A stretch of 40,251 nt of DNA from Candidatus Methanophagales archaeon ANME-1-THS (GCA_004212135.1 RXIE01000129.1:1-40251), one strand, 5' to 3'. Shown: positions 1 to 9,285, counted from the stretch's first letter. A program made the numbers and translations. The notes: generated by a model from the sequence alone, not told the origin.

Positions 1-3000
1 GACAGGATACACGTTCTGGGTCTAACGTAATTTCTATATTTGGATCTCTTGGTGGAACGGGGTGTGTTGTCTCATGAGCTTTTATAATTGGTTCGATGTT
101 GCCGAGCGAACGCACCATTCGATCAAGTTCCGCGTCCAGGTCACTAACATGCGATGAGAATTGCGAGGTGGGATGGACAACTAAAGCATTCTCTCTTTCT
201 ATGAGATGAGATTCGATAGAATAATCGTGTAAACCAAAAGCACCTATTTTCACGCTATATACATATTCAATTTGACGCGCGGAGCTATTCTTAGCGAGGT
301 CTGGGTTGGCTCCTGGGTTCTCCGCCAGAAATTCTTTTACCTCTTCTAGTGCACCCATTATTTCTCCATATGAGAATATTTCGACTCCTGGAGAAACGCT
401 TCGCAGGTATTGTGCTACTTTTATGCTTAAACCTCTCTTGAGCATTTCAGGCGTAATGTTTTCAGTCCTCTCACCCAGATCCGCTAAATATAGCTCCGCA
501 GCTTCTTCGCTTAAACTTACCAATACCGCTACTTTCGGTTTAGAGCAGGTGCGTGAACCGTCCGAGAGTCGAAGTGGCCATTTGTTTTCGTCCAACAATA
601 ATGTCGCTGAAGCTGAAAATCCTGACGTGCTCGCCTTGTTACGTGAACTAATCCCAAGCCATTCAGGGTCTATTTCGCCTAAGTATTCCAAAATTAGGTT
701 TTGCTGCACTACCTCTCCACATTTTAGATTGACCAGTATCAGGGGAATGGTGTACAAACGCCCATTCTTACTCGCACATTCACCGGTTAGGAAGTACGTT
801 CCCGGGGAAGCGTTGAGAGAATAAGAGCCATGGTCTCCGGTTATCTCTTTTTCCAAAATTTCCATAGTATAGAAGTCGATCAGTCTTATTCGACTCAGCA
901 AGAAGGCAGAGGTGTCATTATCGCTCTCATGTCGCCAGTAAACTCCGCTGATTGTTGCTTGCTTTCTGCAGACATCGAATGTCTCGATATCCTCAGCGAT
1001 CAAATCTCCGTCGTCGCTGTACAAATTACTCCTTACCACGTATATTCCTTCCTTCCAGTTGTTATCCACTGTTTCCTCAAGTGCTATGAAGTAATCAGAT
1101 TTAATGGGGATGTATTCCCTGCCGCTTGCTCTTGCCGAACGCATGGGGAGATAAACTCGCTCGCCACGTGGATTTTCCAGCGAGAGGATGAGGGTACCAT
1201 TCTCAGTTGCATTGCCTGTGAGCATGTGTTCTATCACTATCGTTTGATTGTCCGCGAAAGTCTCGCGATTGATATAGATCTTCACTGAAGTTTGATTACT
1301 ATAATACATTTTATCGGTTGAGAGTGAAAGTGGCGAAACGGAGTTTGCTTCGGTTAGCGTGCCAACGAGCATATAGGTTCCCGGATTAAACGAGTTGTTG
1401 AACTCCAGGATTGCTGGAAGCCTCCCGTAGTAGTTTGTCCGTAAATAATAAGTGTTAATTGGCTTCTCTTCACCGCTCCAATCTGGATAATATCGCTTCT
1501 TGCCATCTGGAGTTAAGAGATAGATATATACATTGTAATCGCTTTCATTCATGATTCCATCTATTTTAACAAGAGGTATCATGCTCCCATGTTCAGAAAT
1601 TGCTTTATCAAAAGTGAAAACTCTTATCTGCGGGAAGCTGAAGGGGAGCGCTGGAATGAGGGAAACATTTTTCACTTCCCAGTCCTTCGCTCCACCGGTT
1701 TCCGCGTTCTTCGAGATAAATGAAATAATATTCTCAGCATCCTCAGTGATATGAGCATAAGAAATGGGAATTTCATAGGTTTGATATGAAAGCGAGGGCT
1801 GGAACGAATAAATCAAGGCGCTGGGTAGGTTTCCATAGCTTCGCATTCCATCCCTATAGTATCCATTCACGTAAATATCGATGGTAACCTCTCCTTTTGC
1901 CTCAAATTTCAATGTGTAATCCACCGCTCGCCCATAGAATGAGAAAGCAGCATCATCAATGAATCGAGGCGAGGTACGCGTTCCAGCAGCATCAACCTCT
2001 CCTAGGGTGAGGGGGATTATTTCAAATTCTACCTCCCCCTTTCCCCGCCGACCATAGTAATCCTCGCCATTCACAATTATCCTATGGCTCCCGAGGAGCA
2101 AGCGATTGATCACTTTTGTTCCCGGGGTTGCAAAGGGAGCTACACTAATAATTTCAGGTTCGTTTTGATCCAGGACATACGAGGCTCTTCGTAGCGGTAA
2201 GGGGGATATGAAGGAAAGAACCAGACCTCTTTCAGAGTAGAACTTATTCTCCTCTGGATTTGTTATCAAGATCTTAAAAACAGGCTCTATGACTTCTTCA
2301 AGGGGCTCCTCCTCTATAATATAACCCTCGCCATCGCCCCCACCACCAACCCATGCTGCGGGAGGAATGCTCACTGTGAAGTTAACTGTGGACGAATTGA
2401 TGTTGCCCGGGGTATCATTCACATAAACCTTTAGATGATAATCGCCATTTGTTAATCCACTAATCGTCGTGTTCGGGGTGAACGATACATTTGCTCCTGA
2501 ATTGAGGCTGTACCACCATCGGTAAACATCGGGATCTGGAGAATATACTTCGAGGTAGACATAGGGAGCAGTATATCTTCCACCCTCAACTGGAGAGACT
2601 ACGTAGATCGCAGGAGGAGTGTAATCGGGGGCAACATTAGTGAGCGGTAAATAATCGCCACCATTCCTTATTTCCCCACTGGAATTATATGGAATCTCGG
2701 TATCTCCTAATCCATCACCTCCAGTTGTATCCATTCCAGTATAATCCTGCCAGTAATTTCCACCCAGGTAAGGTCCATTGATGATGTTTGTGCCCGGTGT
2801 TTTTGAGATATTCCAGTTATTATATCCATAGTCATAAGCATTTATGGTATTGTTGAAGTAGTTGTTGTAAATGGTATTGTTATTCGAGGAAGAGAGATAT
2901 ATCCCATACTTTTGCCTCGTCCCCGTACCTGTGATGTTGTTGGTACAGATGATGTTGTTGTTTGACTCGTAAAAGTATAAACCAACTGGAGTTATTGAAT

Positions 3001-5596
3001 ATATACCTGTTCTGGTAGAGTCTCCATTATTTCTTAACCCTGATTTATTTATACTGTTGTTATGTGAATAATCAAAAGAGATTCCTCTGATTTCATTATC
3101 ATTAATTTCACAATTGATGATCTTACTTGAATTTGTTTTTGAATTTATAACTGTAATATTCGTTGAATTGTAGACCGCTATACCCGATAGAGCATTGTAT
3201 GCTGAAAAAGTAGAAATCGAAGAATCTTTCGTGTTATACAGGAGAACACCATGCGAGTTCGCGTTAAATCCGAAGCCTTCAAGTGTGATGTTACTGCAAT
3301 TGATGCACGCGAAAAAGTCTGCATTAGGCAATGTTGTTGAATTGAATATCTTATTAGATTCATTCTTTAAGTAATAAATCTTAAGCCCATTAACCGTATT
3401 CGATGTATCAATATCCAGGTCAAAGTCATCATCAGTAACTCCTCCCCAGTGGCCTTCATAATTTCCTGGATCAATGTAGAAATTGTATGTATTGCTTGAT
3501 ATTGTATTATTCCTCAGCGTTAGATTAGTTGAATATGCATCAGCTGATGATGACCATATTTCTATACCAGTGTATTTATATTTCACTGTATTATTGGATA
3601 TTATTAAGTTGCTTGCATGATTGATTTTGATGCCAGCATCATCCTTTTGTATTGGCGTTATTCCAGAAATTCTGTTGTTCATGATTTGGTTGTTATCAGA
3701 ATCAACCCTTATACCTCCATAACCCAACAGTTCATTTCCAGAGATGATGTTTTGCTCAGCATAATTATCTATCATCACCATCGGCATAGAATCACTTATA
3801 TTTTTCAGAAATGTATTGTTCTCAATTCGGTTACCAATCGCATGTTTATAGCTCAGCCCTTCAATAGCAATATATTTTTTACTATACCCGCCTTCTATAA
3901 AAATGTTAGAAGTGATAGTGTTATATTTAGATCCTTCCAGCTCAAGATAAGAAGATATGAATGTGTTATTCGCGATAAGATTTCTGTCAGAACTAGATAT
4001 TATATAGCCCTTTACAATAAATACACCACTTTGGTTGAATATATTGTTCCTTATTATATTGTCAGTTGATTCATGATCCGTAATCTGTGTGCAATCCCCA
4101 AGCCCGGAAACAAGGTAGGTTGTATATCCAACTTTTATTCCTGATTCAGGAATCGAGCCTATGGGGCATGGGCCAGAATAGCCGGAATTATTGATGTAGA
4201 ATCCTTGAATAATATTGCCATTAGATTTAAGAGTGAACCCACTGCCTGTTCGATTTGCATTCACCACGGGGTTCTCAACTCCCGTGATGTTCAGGCTCTT
4301 ATCCACAATGACATTCTCAACATAGGTGCCATTGCACACGATAATCGTGTCGCCATCCATCGAGGCATTCACGGCGTCCTGTATTATGGTGAAATTGGCG
4401 CCGGGGCACTGCACTTTATCGTCATCGACAATCCATATCACAGGATTTCGTATGGTGGTGAAGTCTCCAATCGAATTGTTTGAATACAGACTCGTGTTAT
4501 CCACCCGATAGGAGAAAACAGAGTAGTAATAAGTGGTATTGGCGAGCAAGCCAGAGAGCGTTATAGAAGGAAGTTGGGTATTATTATCCCATTCGGACCA
4601 TGACGCTGAGGAGAGATCGGGATTGAGACTATAGAGGATCCGGTTATCCGCTAAAACATTTGTCTGCCAGCTTATTGTTATGCTCGCATTGGTTACATCG
4701 CTCTCCTGAACGTTGCTGATCGAAGGTGGGAAAGGAGTTTCGAAAAGCATTGGGTAGTAATCATATGAAGATATCGAACAGCCCTCACCTCCATATATAT
4801 CTGATTCCGATAAAATATGATAAGGTTCATCTCCGATACCATCCCCATTTGAATCATCTCCCGTGTAATCATCCCAGTAGTTACCCGTATAGTTATTGTA
4901 AACCATCCCTCGGTAGATATATTCTCTTATTTCAGTAGAATTCCATTGATTCACACCGCATTCAATAGCATTGTGGGAATTAGCCCCAAAGCGATTCAGA
5001 TAAATCAAGTTGTTGTAACACCTTGAAATCATAATACCAGTATTTCCATTTGCAATTGTATTATTGATGATTGTGTTGTTAGATGAAGAATCAAATATGT
5101 AGATCCCATCTACAATATTTGTTATCGTGTTGTTTTCTATGCGGCTGAAATTTGCAGATTCAAGCTGGATGCCACCATAAGTATTAAAGATAATGTTATT
5201 TGAGACGGTTGTGTAGTTTGAATATTCAACATCTATACCATCTCCATCAGAATTTCCACCTTTAATCGTGAATCCAGTTATGTTCACATAATCCGCATGG
5301 ACCTTAATAACATCCTCGTTGATATCGAGAGCTTGAATTATGCAGTTTGAGGAGCCATTCTCAGATCTCAGCGTGAGACTCTTAGTTATCAGAATATTCT
5401 CGCTATACGTTCCATCACGTACGATAATAGTATCTCCCCCACCTGCTGCAGATATCGCAGTCTGGATATCCGAGTAATCATCAGGCACGTAGATCTCTGC
5501 AGCGGTGCATATCCCAATACCCGCGGATAAACCAATAAAGAGGAGCAGGCTGCAGGTAAGTACAATCTGTCCTTCCACGCTTTTTATGGGATACAT
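1..5596 (-). CDS. Giant exported beta-helix (NosD-like) surface protein, 3' end outside window
   Basis: Reading the minus strand from the ATG at 5596-5594, I find no stop codon for 1865 codons, to the edge of the window, so this is one gene truncated by the window. The N-terminus is a short charged stretch then a hydrophobic segment (about residues 10-32) ending near AEIYVP, a likely signal peptide. Residues about 35-280 form a NosD/PbH1 parallel beta-helix module rich in NNTI-type turns, ending in a GNYWDDYTGDDSNGDG motif. Residues about 287-375 are fibronectin-III-like. A second beta-helix module (about 389-960) repeats the IQ.A...GDTIIV.(D/N)GTY opening and ends in GNYWQDYTG. A PKD/Ig-like domain (about 985-1090), a Gly/Glu linker and further unassigned beta-rich regions follow. 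Many N-x-S/T sites suggest glycosylation. By family this is an extracellular or S-layer-associated protein; ligand and anchoring are unknown. An AGGAT sequence precedes the ATG. Confidence 0.85.
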   Translation of the reverse strand, partial: MYPIKSVEGQIVLTCSLLLFIGLSAGIGICTAAEIYVPDDYSDIQTAISAAGGGDTIIVRDGTYSENILITKSLTLRSENGSSNCIIQALDINEDVIKVHADYVNITGFTIKGGNSDGDGIDVEYSNYTTVSNNIIFNTYGGIQLESANFSRIENNTITNIVDGIYIFDSSSNNTIINNTIANGNTGIMISRCYNNLIYLNRFGANSHNAIECGVNQWNSTEIREYIYRGMVYNNYTGNYWDDYTGDDSNGDGIGDEPYHILSESDIYGGEGCSISSYDYYPMLFETPFPPSISNVQESDVTNASITISWQTNVLADNRILYSLNPDLSSASWSEWDNNTQLPSITLSGLLANTTYYYSVFSYRVDNTSLYSNNSIGDFTTIRNPVIWIVDDDKVQCPGANFTIIQDAVNASMDGDTIIVCNGTYVENVIVDKSLNITGVENPVVNANRTGSGFTLKSNGNIIQGFYINNSGYSGPCPIGSIPESGIKVGYTTYLVSGLGDCTQITDHESTDNIIRNNIFNQSGVFIVKGYIISSSDRNLIANNTFISSYLELEGSKYNTITSNIFIEGGYSKKYIAIEGLSYKHAIGNRIENNTFLKNISDSMPMVMIDNYAEQNIISGNELLGYGGIRVDSDNNQIMNNRISGITPIQKDDAGIKINHASNLIISNNTVKYKYTGIEIWSSSADAYSTNLTLRNNTISSNTYNFYIDPGNYEGHWGGVTDDDFDLDIDTSNTVNGLKIYYLKNESNKIFNSTTLPNADFFACINCSNITLEGFGFNANSHGVLLYNTKDSSISTFSAYNALSGIAVYNSTNITVINSKTNSSKIINCEINDNEIRGISFDYSHNNSINKSGLRNNGDSTRTGIYSITPVGLYFYESNNNIICTNNITGTGTRQKYGIYLSSSNNNTIYNNYFNNTINAYDYGYNNWNISKTPGTNIINGPYLGGNYWQDYTGMDTTGGDGLGDTEIPYNSSGEIRNGGDYLPLTNVAPDYTPPAIYVVSPVEGGRYTAPYVYLEVYSPDPDVYRWWYSLNSGANVSFTPNTTISGLTNGDYHLKVYVNDTPGNINSSTVNFTVSIPPAAWVGGGGDGEGYIIEEEPLEEVIEPVFKILITNPEENKFYSERGLVLSFISPLPLRRASYVLDQNEPEIISVAPFATPGTKVINRLLLGSHRIIVNGEDYYGRRGKGEVEFEIIPLTLGEVDAAGTRTSPRFIDDAAFSFYGRAVDYTLKFEAKGEVTIDIYVNGYYRDGMRSYGNLPSALIYSFQPSLSYQTYEIPISYAHITEDAENIISFISKNAETGGAKDWEVKNVSLIPALPFSFPQIRVFTFDKAISEHGSMIPLVKIDGIMNESDYNVYIYLLTPDGKKRYYPDWSGEEKPINTYYLRTNYYGRLPAILEFNNSFNPGTYMLVGTLTEANSVSPLSLSTDKMYYSNQTSVKIYINRETFADNQTIVIEHMLTGNATENGTLILSLENPRGERVYLPMRSARASGREYIPIKSDYFIALEETVDNNWKEGIYVVRSNLYSDDGDLIAEDIETFDVCRKQATISGVYWRHESDNDTSAFLLSRIRLIDFYTMEILEKEITGDHGSYSLNASPGTYFLTGECASKNGRLYTIPLILVNLKCGEVVQQNLILEYLGEIDPEWLGISSRNKASTSGFSASATLLLDENKWPLRLSDGSRTCSKPKVAVLVSLSEEAAELYLADLGERTENITPEMLKRGLSIKVAQYLRSVSPGVEIFSYGEIMGALEEVKEFLAENPGANPDLAKNSSARQIEYVYSVKIGAFGLHDYSIESHLIERENALVVHPTSQFSSHVSDLDAELDRMVRSLGNIEPIIKAHETTHPVPPRDPNIEITLDPERVSC

Positions 5597-5625
5597 GGTA
5601 TCCTGGATAACACTCGGTGCCAGAT

Positions 5626-5660
5626 TACCCAACTATAGTTGGGTACTCCTCTATAAAAAA
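5626..5660 (-). promoter_or_regulatory. Promoter with 20-base perfect palindrome for the surface protein gene
   Basis: On the minus strand a TATA-like TTTTTTATAG lies at 5660-5651. About 25 bases downstream, where transcription should begin, bases 5626-5645 form a perfect palindrome (TACCCAACTA/TAGTTGGGTA). The arrangement TATA, palindrome, 29-base leader, ATG suggests a repressor operator at the start site. The palindrome is seen; the regulatory role is inferred. Confidence 0.5.
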
Positions 5661-5949
5661 ATTGAAGGACCTGGGTTAGGGACTTAAGGTAAGAACGAAA
5701 GGTCCTGCACCCTTCGACTTTTTATGATCGAAAAAGTTAAGACTAAACGGACGAGAGAAGAGATACTATAAATACTGGTACAAGATCGGCTTCATCCAAA
5801 AATAGGTAGAGCACTCCGCAGTTGATGGTATCTTCGTCTTGGTTTTGGTCGTGCAACCTCGCTAAAGAGAGCTCTTTTCTGCACTAATACCTTCTCAAAT
5901 CCGATTACCCCCGTAGGAGGTCGACTTTCGGGATGAAGCCTACAAAATC
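5661..5949. other. Stretch without a recognisable gene, left of the insertion sequence
   Basis: I see no credible gene here. Short plus-strand readings look protein-like but are broken by stops and frame changes: a 15-codon frame from 5724 (MIEKVKTKRTREEIL), and a charged DEAYKIETIQKRENE stretch in the frame running into the left end of the insertion sequence. These may be remains of a decayed gene. The minus-strand open frame 5792-6097 has no family resemblance and low-complexity composition, and I do not call it. Confidence 0.4.
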
Positions 5950-5965
5950 GAGACCATCCAAAAAA
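5950..5965 (+). repeat. Left terminal inverted repeat of the insertion sequence
   Basis: GAGACCATCCAAAAAA. Its reverse complement matches 7183-7198 with one mismatch. It is overlapped at its outer edge by the octamer CAAAATCG that also follows the right end. Confidence 0.7.
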
Positions 5966-6161
5966 GGGAGAACGAGAACAAAAAACTGAGCTATTGATGA
6001 TTAAGGAAGGTGCTTTTTCACAAAAGAAAGGACAATTTTGGATTTTTGTTTTGATTCTGAAGAGGACGAAGCGAACATTTTGAGCGCCCGGTGCCAAAAA
6101 AGCGATACCACCCTCTAGTGCTGCTCACCAATTTTTTGGCTATGTTCTTCTTCTCGTTACT

Positions 6162-7076
6162 TCAAGATGCCAACGAACAGATCCACCACTTCTCGTTACT
6201 GAAATAGGCGAGGATATTGTGTGCACAGAAATAGAGCTTCATGCCCTTTTCTTTCGCTTTCCGATAGTAACACTTGAGCGACCGTTTCTCCGCGTTCCCG
6301 AATGGTCTTTCTCACAGCTTTCTCCGTCCGTATCTCTCCTTATTCATGGCGTATTTCTCCATATACGCGCGTCTCAGCGCACCCCGAGCTTCTACTCCCT
6401 TCGGCTTTATCAGGATCTCCAGCTTTCGCGCTTCAGCATCGCGGTAATTTGCCCTGTCATCCAGGCGTTCCAACGCCTTACCCAGCCATTCCTCCGGTAT
6501 CTGGCTGTAAACGTAGTGCAGCTCCGAATCACACGGTGTAGAACCATCCACCATGCAATACTCCGTGTCCCGCAATTTCCGTTCCAAATCACTGAACGGC
6601 AAGACGCCCTTGCAGAGGAGGACTGCTATCATCAGCTTCCAGTCATACGTCCTGGGCCTTCCCCGGGATTTGGAAGGCATGGGCATTCCTATTTCATCAA
6701 TAATCTCCTCAGCAATCCCGAGCATCTCCGTGAATGAGGGTTGAGCGTCCTGCACCTGTCCCCTGAAGGGTCTATAGGTCCTTATACCCCACGGGCGCTC
6801 TTTTTCACTTCGCAAAGGGTTTCGTTCCTCGACGTACGTCCGCTGCACTACTTCGGCAAATGCACCATCCACCAATCCTGCAATTATCGCTTCTTCTGAC
6901 GTTTGTACCTCAAAGAGGGCAAAGAACTCGCTGGGGATCATGATCGAGGGGATGTCCTGTCTGCATAAAGAAAACAACTGCTGTTCTCTCACCATTCCCC
7001 TGTAAAACCAGGTGCAAAGCGATTTTTCACTATAAAGGCAAGATCGCACGTTCTCAATGAATTTGCATTCCATCAA
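6162..7076 (-). pseudogene. Transposase remnant: internal deletion and in-frame TGA
   Basis: The frame opens at 7076 and runs 254 codons to a TGA at 6314-6312. The N-terminal half has transposase features (GRPRTYDWKLMIAVLL, then a helix-turn-helix-like SDLERKLRD segment). Directly after it comes sequence resembling the C-terminal end of DDE transposases (ARKLEILIKPKG). The same frame continues past the TGA with ERPFGNAEKRSLKCYYRKA and AHNILAYF, a typical transposase tail, ending at TGA 6164-6162. So a mid-protein piece carrying most of the DDE catalytic core seems to be missing, and a nonsense codon cuts off the tail. Family assignment (IS4/IS5-like superfamily) is by resemblance only. It is not likely to be active. 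Confidence 0.7.
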
Positions 7077-7182
7077 AGGAATATATTGTCAATAAAACTT
7101 CACACCTCTGTTGGAATCCAGAATACGCCGTTGTCTTCCACCAGTTAATCGCGAGCCGCTGTCTCTTAACTCATATCATATA

Positions 7183-7198
7183 TTTTTGGGATGGTCTC
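7183..7198 (-). repeat. Right terminal inverted repeat of the insertion sequence
   Basis: TTTTTGGGATGGTCTC on the plus strand, the inverted partner of 5950-5965 (15 of 16 positions). The promoter of the next gene starts within 20 bases of this end. Confidence 0.7.
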
Positions 7199-7213
7199 TG
7201 CAAAATCGAAAGA

Positions 7214-7223
7214 TTTTTAATAA
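7214..7223 (+). promoter_or_regulatory. TATA box for the 7260 gene
   Basis: TTTTTAATAA, about 41 bases ahead of the ATG, which predicts a leader of roughly 15 bases. No clear Shine-Dalgarno sequence precedes the start. The box is just outside the insertion sequence, so the element stops short of disrupting it. Confidence 0.4.
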
Positions 7224-7259
7224 CTCACCGGATAGTACTGCATACAGAGTGTCAGTCTA

Positions 7260-7616
7260 ATGTTTGAGGAAAAAAAAGGAGAGGTGGAAGTCTCAGAAGC
7301 ATTTTTGAAGACAATAGATACCTTTTACAAGGAACGGGACGCGATTTTTAACGAGTTTGATGCGATACGTGCGAAGTATTCAAAGGGCGAGACTATTATA
7401 GATGCGTTACGCGAGTTTCGACTCAAGCGGGCGAGTATCTTCACGTTGATTGACGCGATCTTTCACAAAGAGGTGGAGCTTGAGGATAAGCTTGCCCGGG
7501 CAGATATAGCGAAAGAAAAGAGAGAGAAGCTCCAGGAATTTAAGGATCGGTTTGCAGATCTCGCAGAAGAGATCGATTTATATGTGCTGAAAGAAATCGG
7601 CGTTGACCAACGGTAA
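7260..7616 (+). CDS. Hypothetical 118-residue helical coiled-coil protein
   Basis: I do not recognise a family. The protein is almost entirely charged and predicted helical, with heptad-like spacing (for example residues 10-40 and 70-110), about one quarter Glu/Asp and one fifth Lys/Arg, no Cys and no membrane segment. It starts MFEEKKGEVE and ends EIGVDQR. It stands alone with its own TATA box and converges on coaE, with four bases between the two stop codons. A soluble scaffold or chaperone-like role would be a guess. Codon use and composition resemble the neighbouring housekeeping genes, so I consider it a real gene. Confidence 0.7.
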   Translation: MFEEKKGEVEVSEAFLKTIDTFYKERDAIFNEFDAIRAKYSKGETIIDALREFRLKRASIFTLIDAIFHKEVELEDKLARADIAKEKREKLQEFKDRFADLAEEIDLYVLKEIGVDQR

Positions 7617-7620
7617 CCGA

Positions 7621-8235
7621 TCACGTGCTTTGGTAGGAAGAGAGTGTTGCAAAGAGCGCTCGTACCTGGTTCTCAGTCTCCTCCCGTGTGCCTTCATTAC
7701 TGATCACAAAATCAGCGAATCGCAGCTTCTCCTCCAGGGGCAGTTGCAAGGCAATCATCTTTTTAGCTTCATCTCTCGGTATCCCGTCCCGTTCCATCAA
7801 TCTCTGTATCTGCGTCTCTTCGCTGACATGAACCACAATGACCGCATCGAACTCCTCATGAGCGCCTGTCTCTATGAGCAGCGGGACATCAATAACCACG
7901 AGCGCATCAGGCGCTAATTTTAACTTCTTGAGCGCGTCGATCCGCTCGTTGCACTTCCTTTTTACCTCTGGATGGATGATCCTCTCCAAGACCTTCCGTT
8001 TCTGAGCGTCATTGAAGACGATATCCCGCAATTTCTTCCGGTCTATCACTAAATCGTTCCTCAGGATATCCGTGCCGAAGAAATGGACGATCTCCCACCA
8101 CGCCTTCGAACAGGGTATAACCGCCTCTCGGCTGAGCACATCGCAGTCTATTGTGTAAGCGCCAAGATTCATGAATTGGTGGAGCACAAGGCTTTTGCCG
8201 CTCGCTAATCCTCCGGTTATGCCCACGATTCGCAT
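7621..8235 (-). CDS. coaE: Dephospho-CoA kinase, bacterial CoaE type
   Basis: Predicted to phosphorylate dephospho-CoA with ATP, the last step of coenzyme A synthesis, in the cytoplasm. The 204-residue protein opens with a P-loop (GITGGLASGKS, residues 5-15), followed by a DCDVLSREAV segment equivalent to the CoaE D-x-D substrate motif, the IHPEV motif (about residues 87-91) and VIDVPLLIE, all hallmarks of bacterial CoaE. Length is normal for that family. Most archaea use unrelated kinases for this step (GTP-dependent COG1909 or UPF0200-like proteins), so a CoaE-type enzyme hints at acquisition from bacteria. It lies 39 bases downstream of mfnF on the same strand and probably shares its transcript. 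Confidence 0.85.
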   Translation of the reverse strand: MRIVGITGGLASGKSLVLHQFMNLGAYTIDCDVLSREAVIPCSKAWWEIVHFFGTDILRNDLVIDRKKLRDIVFNDAQKRKVLERIIHPEVKRKCNERIDALKKLKLAPDALVVIDVPLLIETGAHEEFDAVIVVHVSEETQIQRLMERDGIPRDEAKKMIALQLPLEEKLRFADFVISNEGTREETENQVRALFATLSSYQST

Positions 8236-8274
8236 CGCTCTTCAAGAAAGTAAAACTAATGCGCCAAGAAAAGG

Positions 8275-9285
8275 TTAAGAAAAATGTGCTAATAACCTTG
8301 CGACCGCATACGCAGGAAATGTCGCTGCGATCCTCTTCCCGTAGATGGAAGCAAGTGGCATAACCTGCATACCGAGGGAATCCGCAGCTTCGTGGACGAT
8401 GAAATCACCTATTCCTGCTGCAATTACCAGGTCCAATCCATACTTCTCCTTCATACTGTTTAACGACGCACGTAGCTCCTTTATTTGAGCACTTTTTACC
8501 TGTTCTGCAATGCGGATGGCGCCATCCTCGCCCAGTTCGTCGAGATCACTGCATACCACTCGTGAGAGTCTTCGGAGCGCACTCACTCTGCTCTTTTCAG
8601 CATGTTCGCGACCCGCAAATGCATACCTGTTCGGGCTCTCACAGCTATACTCATCCTCGGTCAGGTGGCCGAGAACGAGGTACGCGTCGGCCGTGATGGC
8701 GAACAGCTCTGAGGATATACCGCATTCTTCCCTCAGCACACCGAGCTTTACCTTCTTCAGCAGTGCGGCAATGTTGGTTCGCAGGATGCCGGAATAGATC
8801 AATTCGCCTGATTTGAGCCGTTCAAGATCCGTTCTCCGCGCCTTGAGCTCACCTCCAACGATTGGAATCACGTCCGTTGTCGTGCTGCCGATGTCAACGA
8901 ATATCGCATCCTTGTTTTGTACAGCGACGAATGTTGCCGATGCGAGCCAGTTGGTCGATGCGAACGAAAGTGGGTCTTTGTCTACCTCGGAGCTCTCTTT
9001 GAACATGCAATTCCGGTCGAAGAAGTGGGGGGCTTTAAAAGTGGTGGAGAGTGCGTTCTTTATGTATAAAACCCCTTCTCGTTTCGTCTCAAAGCAATCA
9101 CTGAGTTCCCCGGTCATCACAGCGCCAACAGCTTCTAGTTCTGTCCCGAATTGCTGGTTCGCCTCAGCAAGTACATCGTACAGTCGCTCCTTAGTTCTCC
9201 ATAATGGTGCATACCGCGAATCTACAAATCCATCTGAAGTGGCTATTTTGGTATTCGCACCCCCGACATCTATACCCACAAACAT
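8275..9285 (-). CDS. mfnF: MfnF-like methanofuran biosynthesis ATPase (COG1548)
   Basis: Belongs to the ASKHA-fold hydantoinase/oxoprolinase-like family whose characterised archaeal member, MfnF, couples the furan and tyramine-glutamate parts of methanofuran, the C1 carrier used by methanogens and anaerobic methane oxidisers. Visible features: phosphate-1 motif FVGIDVGGANTKIA at residues 2-15, phosphate-2 motif FVDIGSTTTDVIPI in the middle, and a C-terminal AAGIGDFIV adenosine-type motif. The open frame extends upstream to 9507, but the extra 74 residues are not conserved-looking. The ATG at 9285 puts the GIDVGG motif at the N-terminus as in the family and leaves room for a promoter shared with grpE. 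336 residues, full length. Assignment is by motif recognition, not alignment. Confidence 0.8.
   Translation of the reverse strand: MFVGIDVGGANTKIATSDGFVDSRYAPLWRTKERLYDVLAEANQQFGTELEAVGAVMTGELSDCFETKREGVLYIKNALSTTFKAPHFFDRNCMFKESSEVDKDPLSFASTNWLASATFVAVQNKDAIFVDIGSTTTDVIPIVGGELKARRTDLERLKSGELIYSGILRTNIAALLKKVKLGVLREECGISSELFAITADAYLVLGHLTEDEYSCESPNRYAFAGREHAEKSRVSALRRLSRVVCSDLDELGEDGAIRIAEQVKSAQIKELRASLNSMKEKYGLDLVIAAGIGDFIVHEAADSLGMQVMPLASIYGKRIAATFPAYAVARLLAHFS

Larger units (their letters stand above)
5950..7198 (-). mobile_element. Decayed insertion sequence with terminal inverted repeats
   Basis: The element is bounded by 16-base inverted repeats (5950-5965 and 7183-7198) that match at 15 of 16 positions. 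The octamer CAAAATCG occurs outside both ends (5943-5950 and 7201-7208) as a possible target-site duplication, though it is two bases off from perfect symmetry on the right. Inside is a minus-strand transposase remnant. About 200 bases between the transposase end and the left repeat have no gene. The length, about 1.25 kb, suits a small single-transposase element that has lost part of its catalytic domain. It is probably immobile unless helped by an intact copy elsewhere. Confidence 0.7.

Noticed and set aside
306..5687. Many plus-strand open frames opposite the surface protein gene
   Set aside because: They are shadows of the continuous minus-strand frame, which has a signal peptide and recognisable beta-helix motifs; the plus-strand translations have no family features.
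5792..6097. Minus-strand 101-codon frame beside the insertion sequence
   Set aside because: No recognisable motif, crosses the left end of the insertion sequence, and has composition unlike the neighbouring genes.
6312..6314. In-frame TGA as selenocysteine or recoding
   Set aside because: The transposase is also internally deleted and no recoding element is visible; simple decay explains it better.
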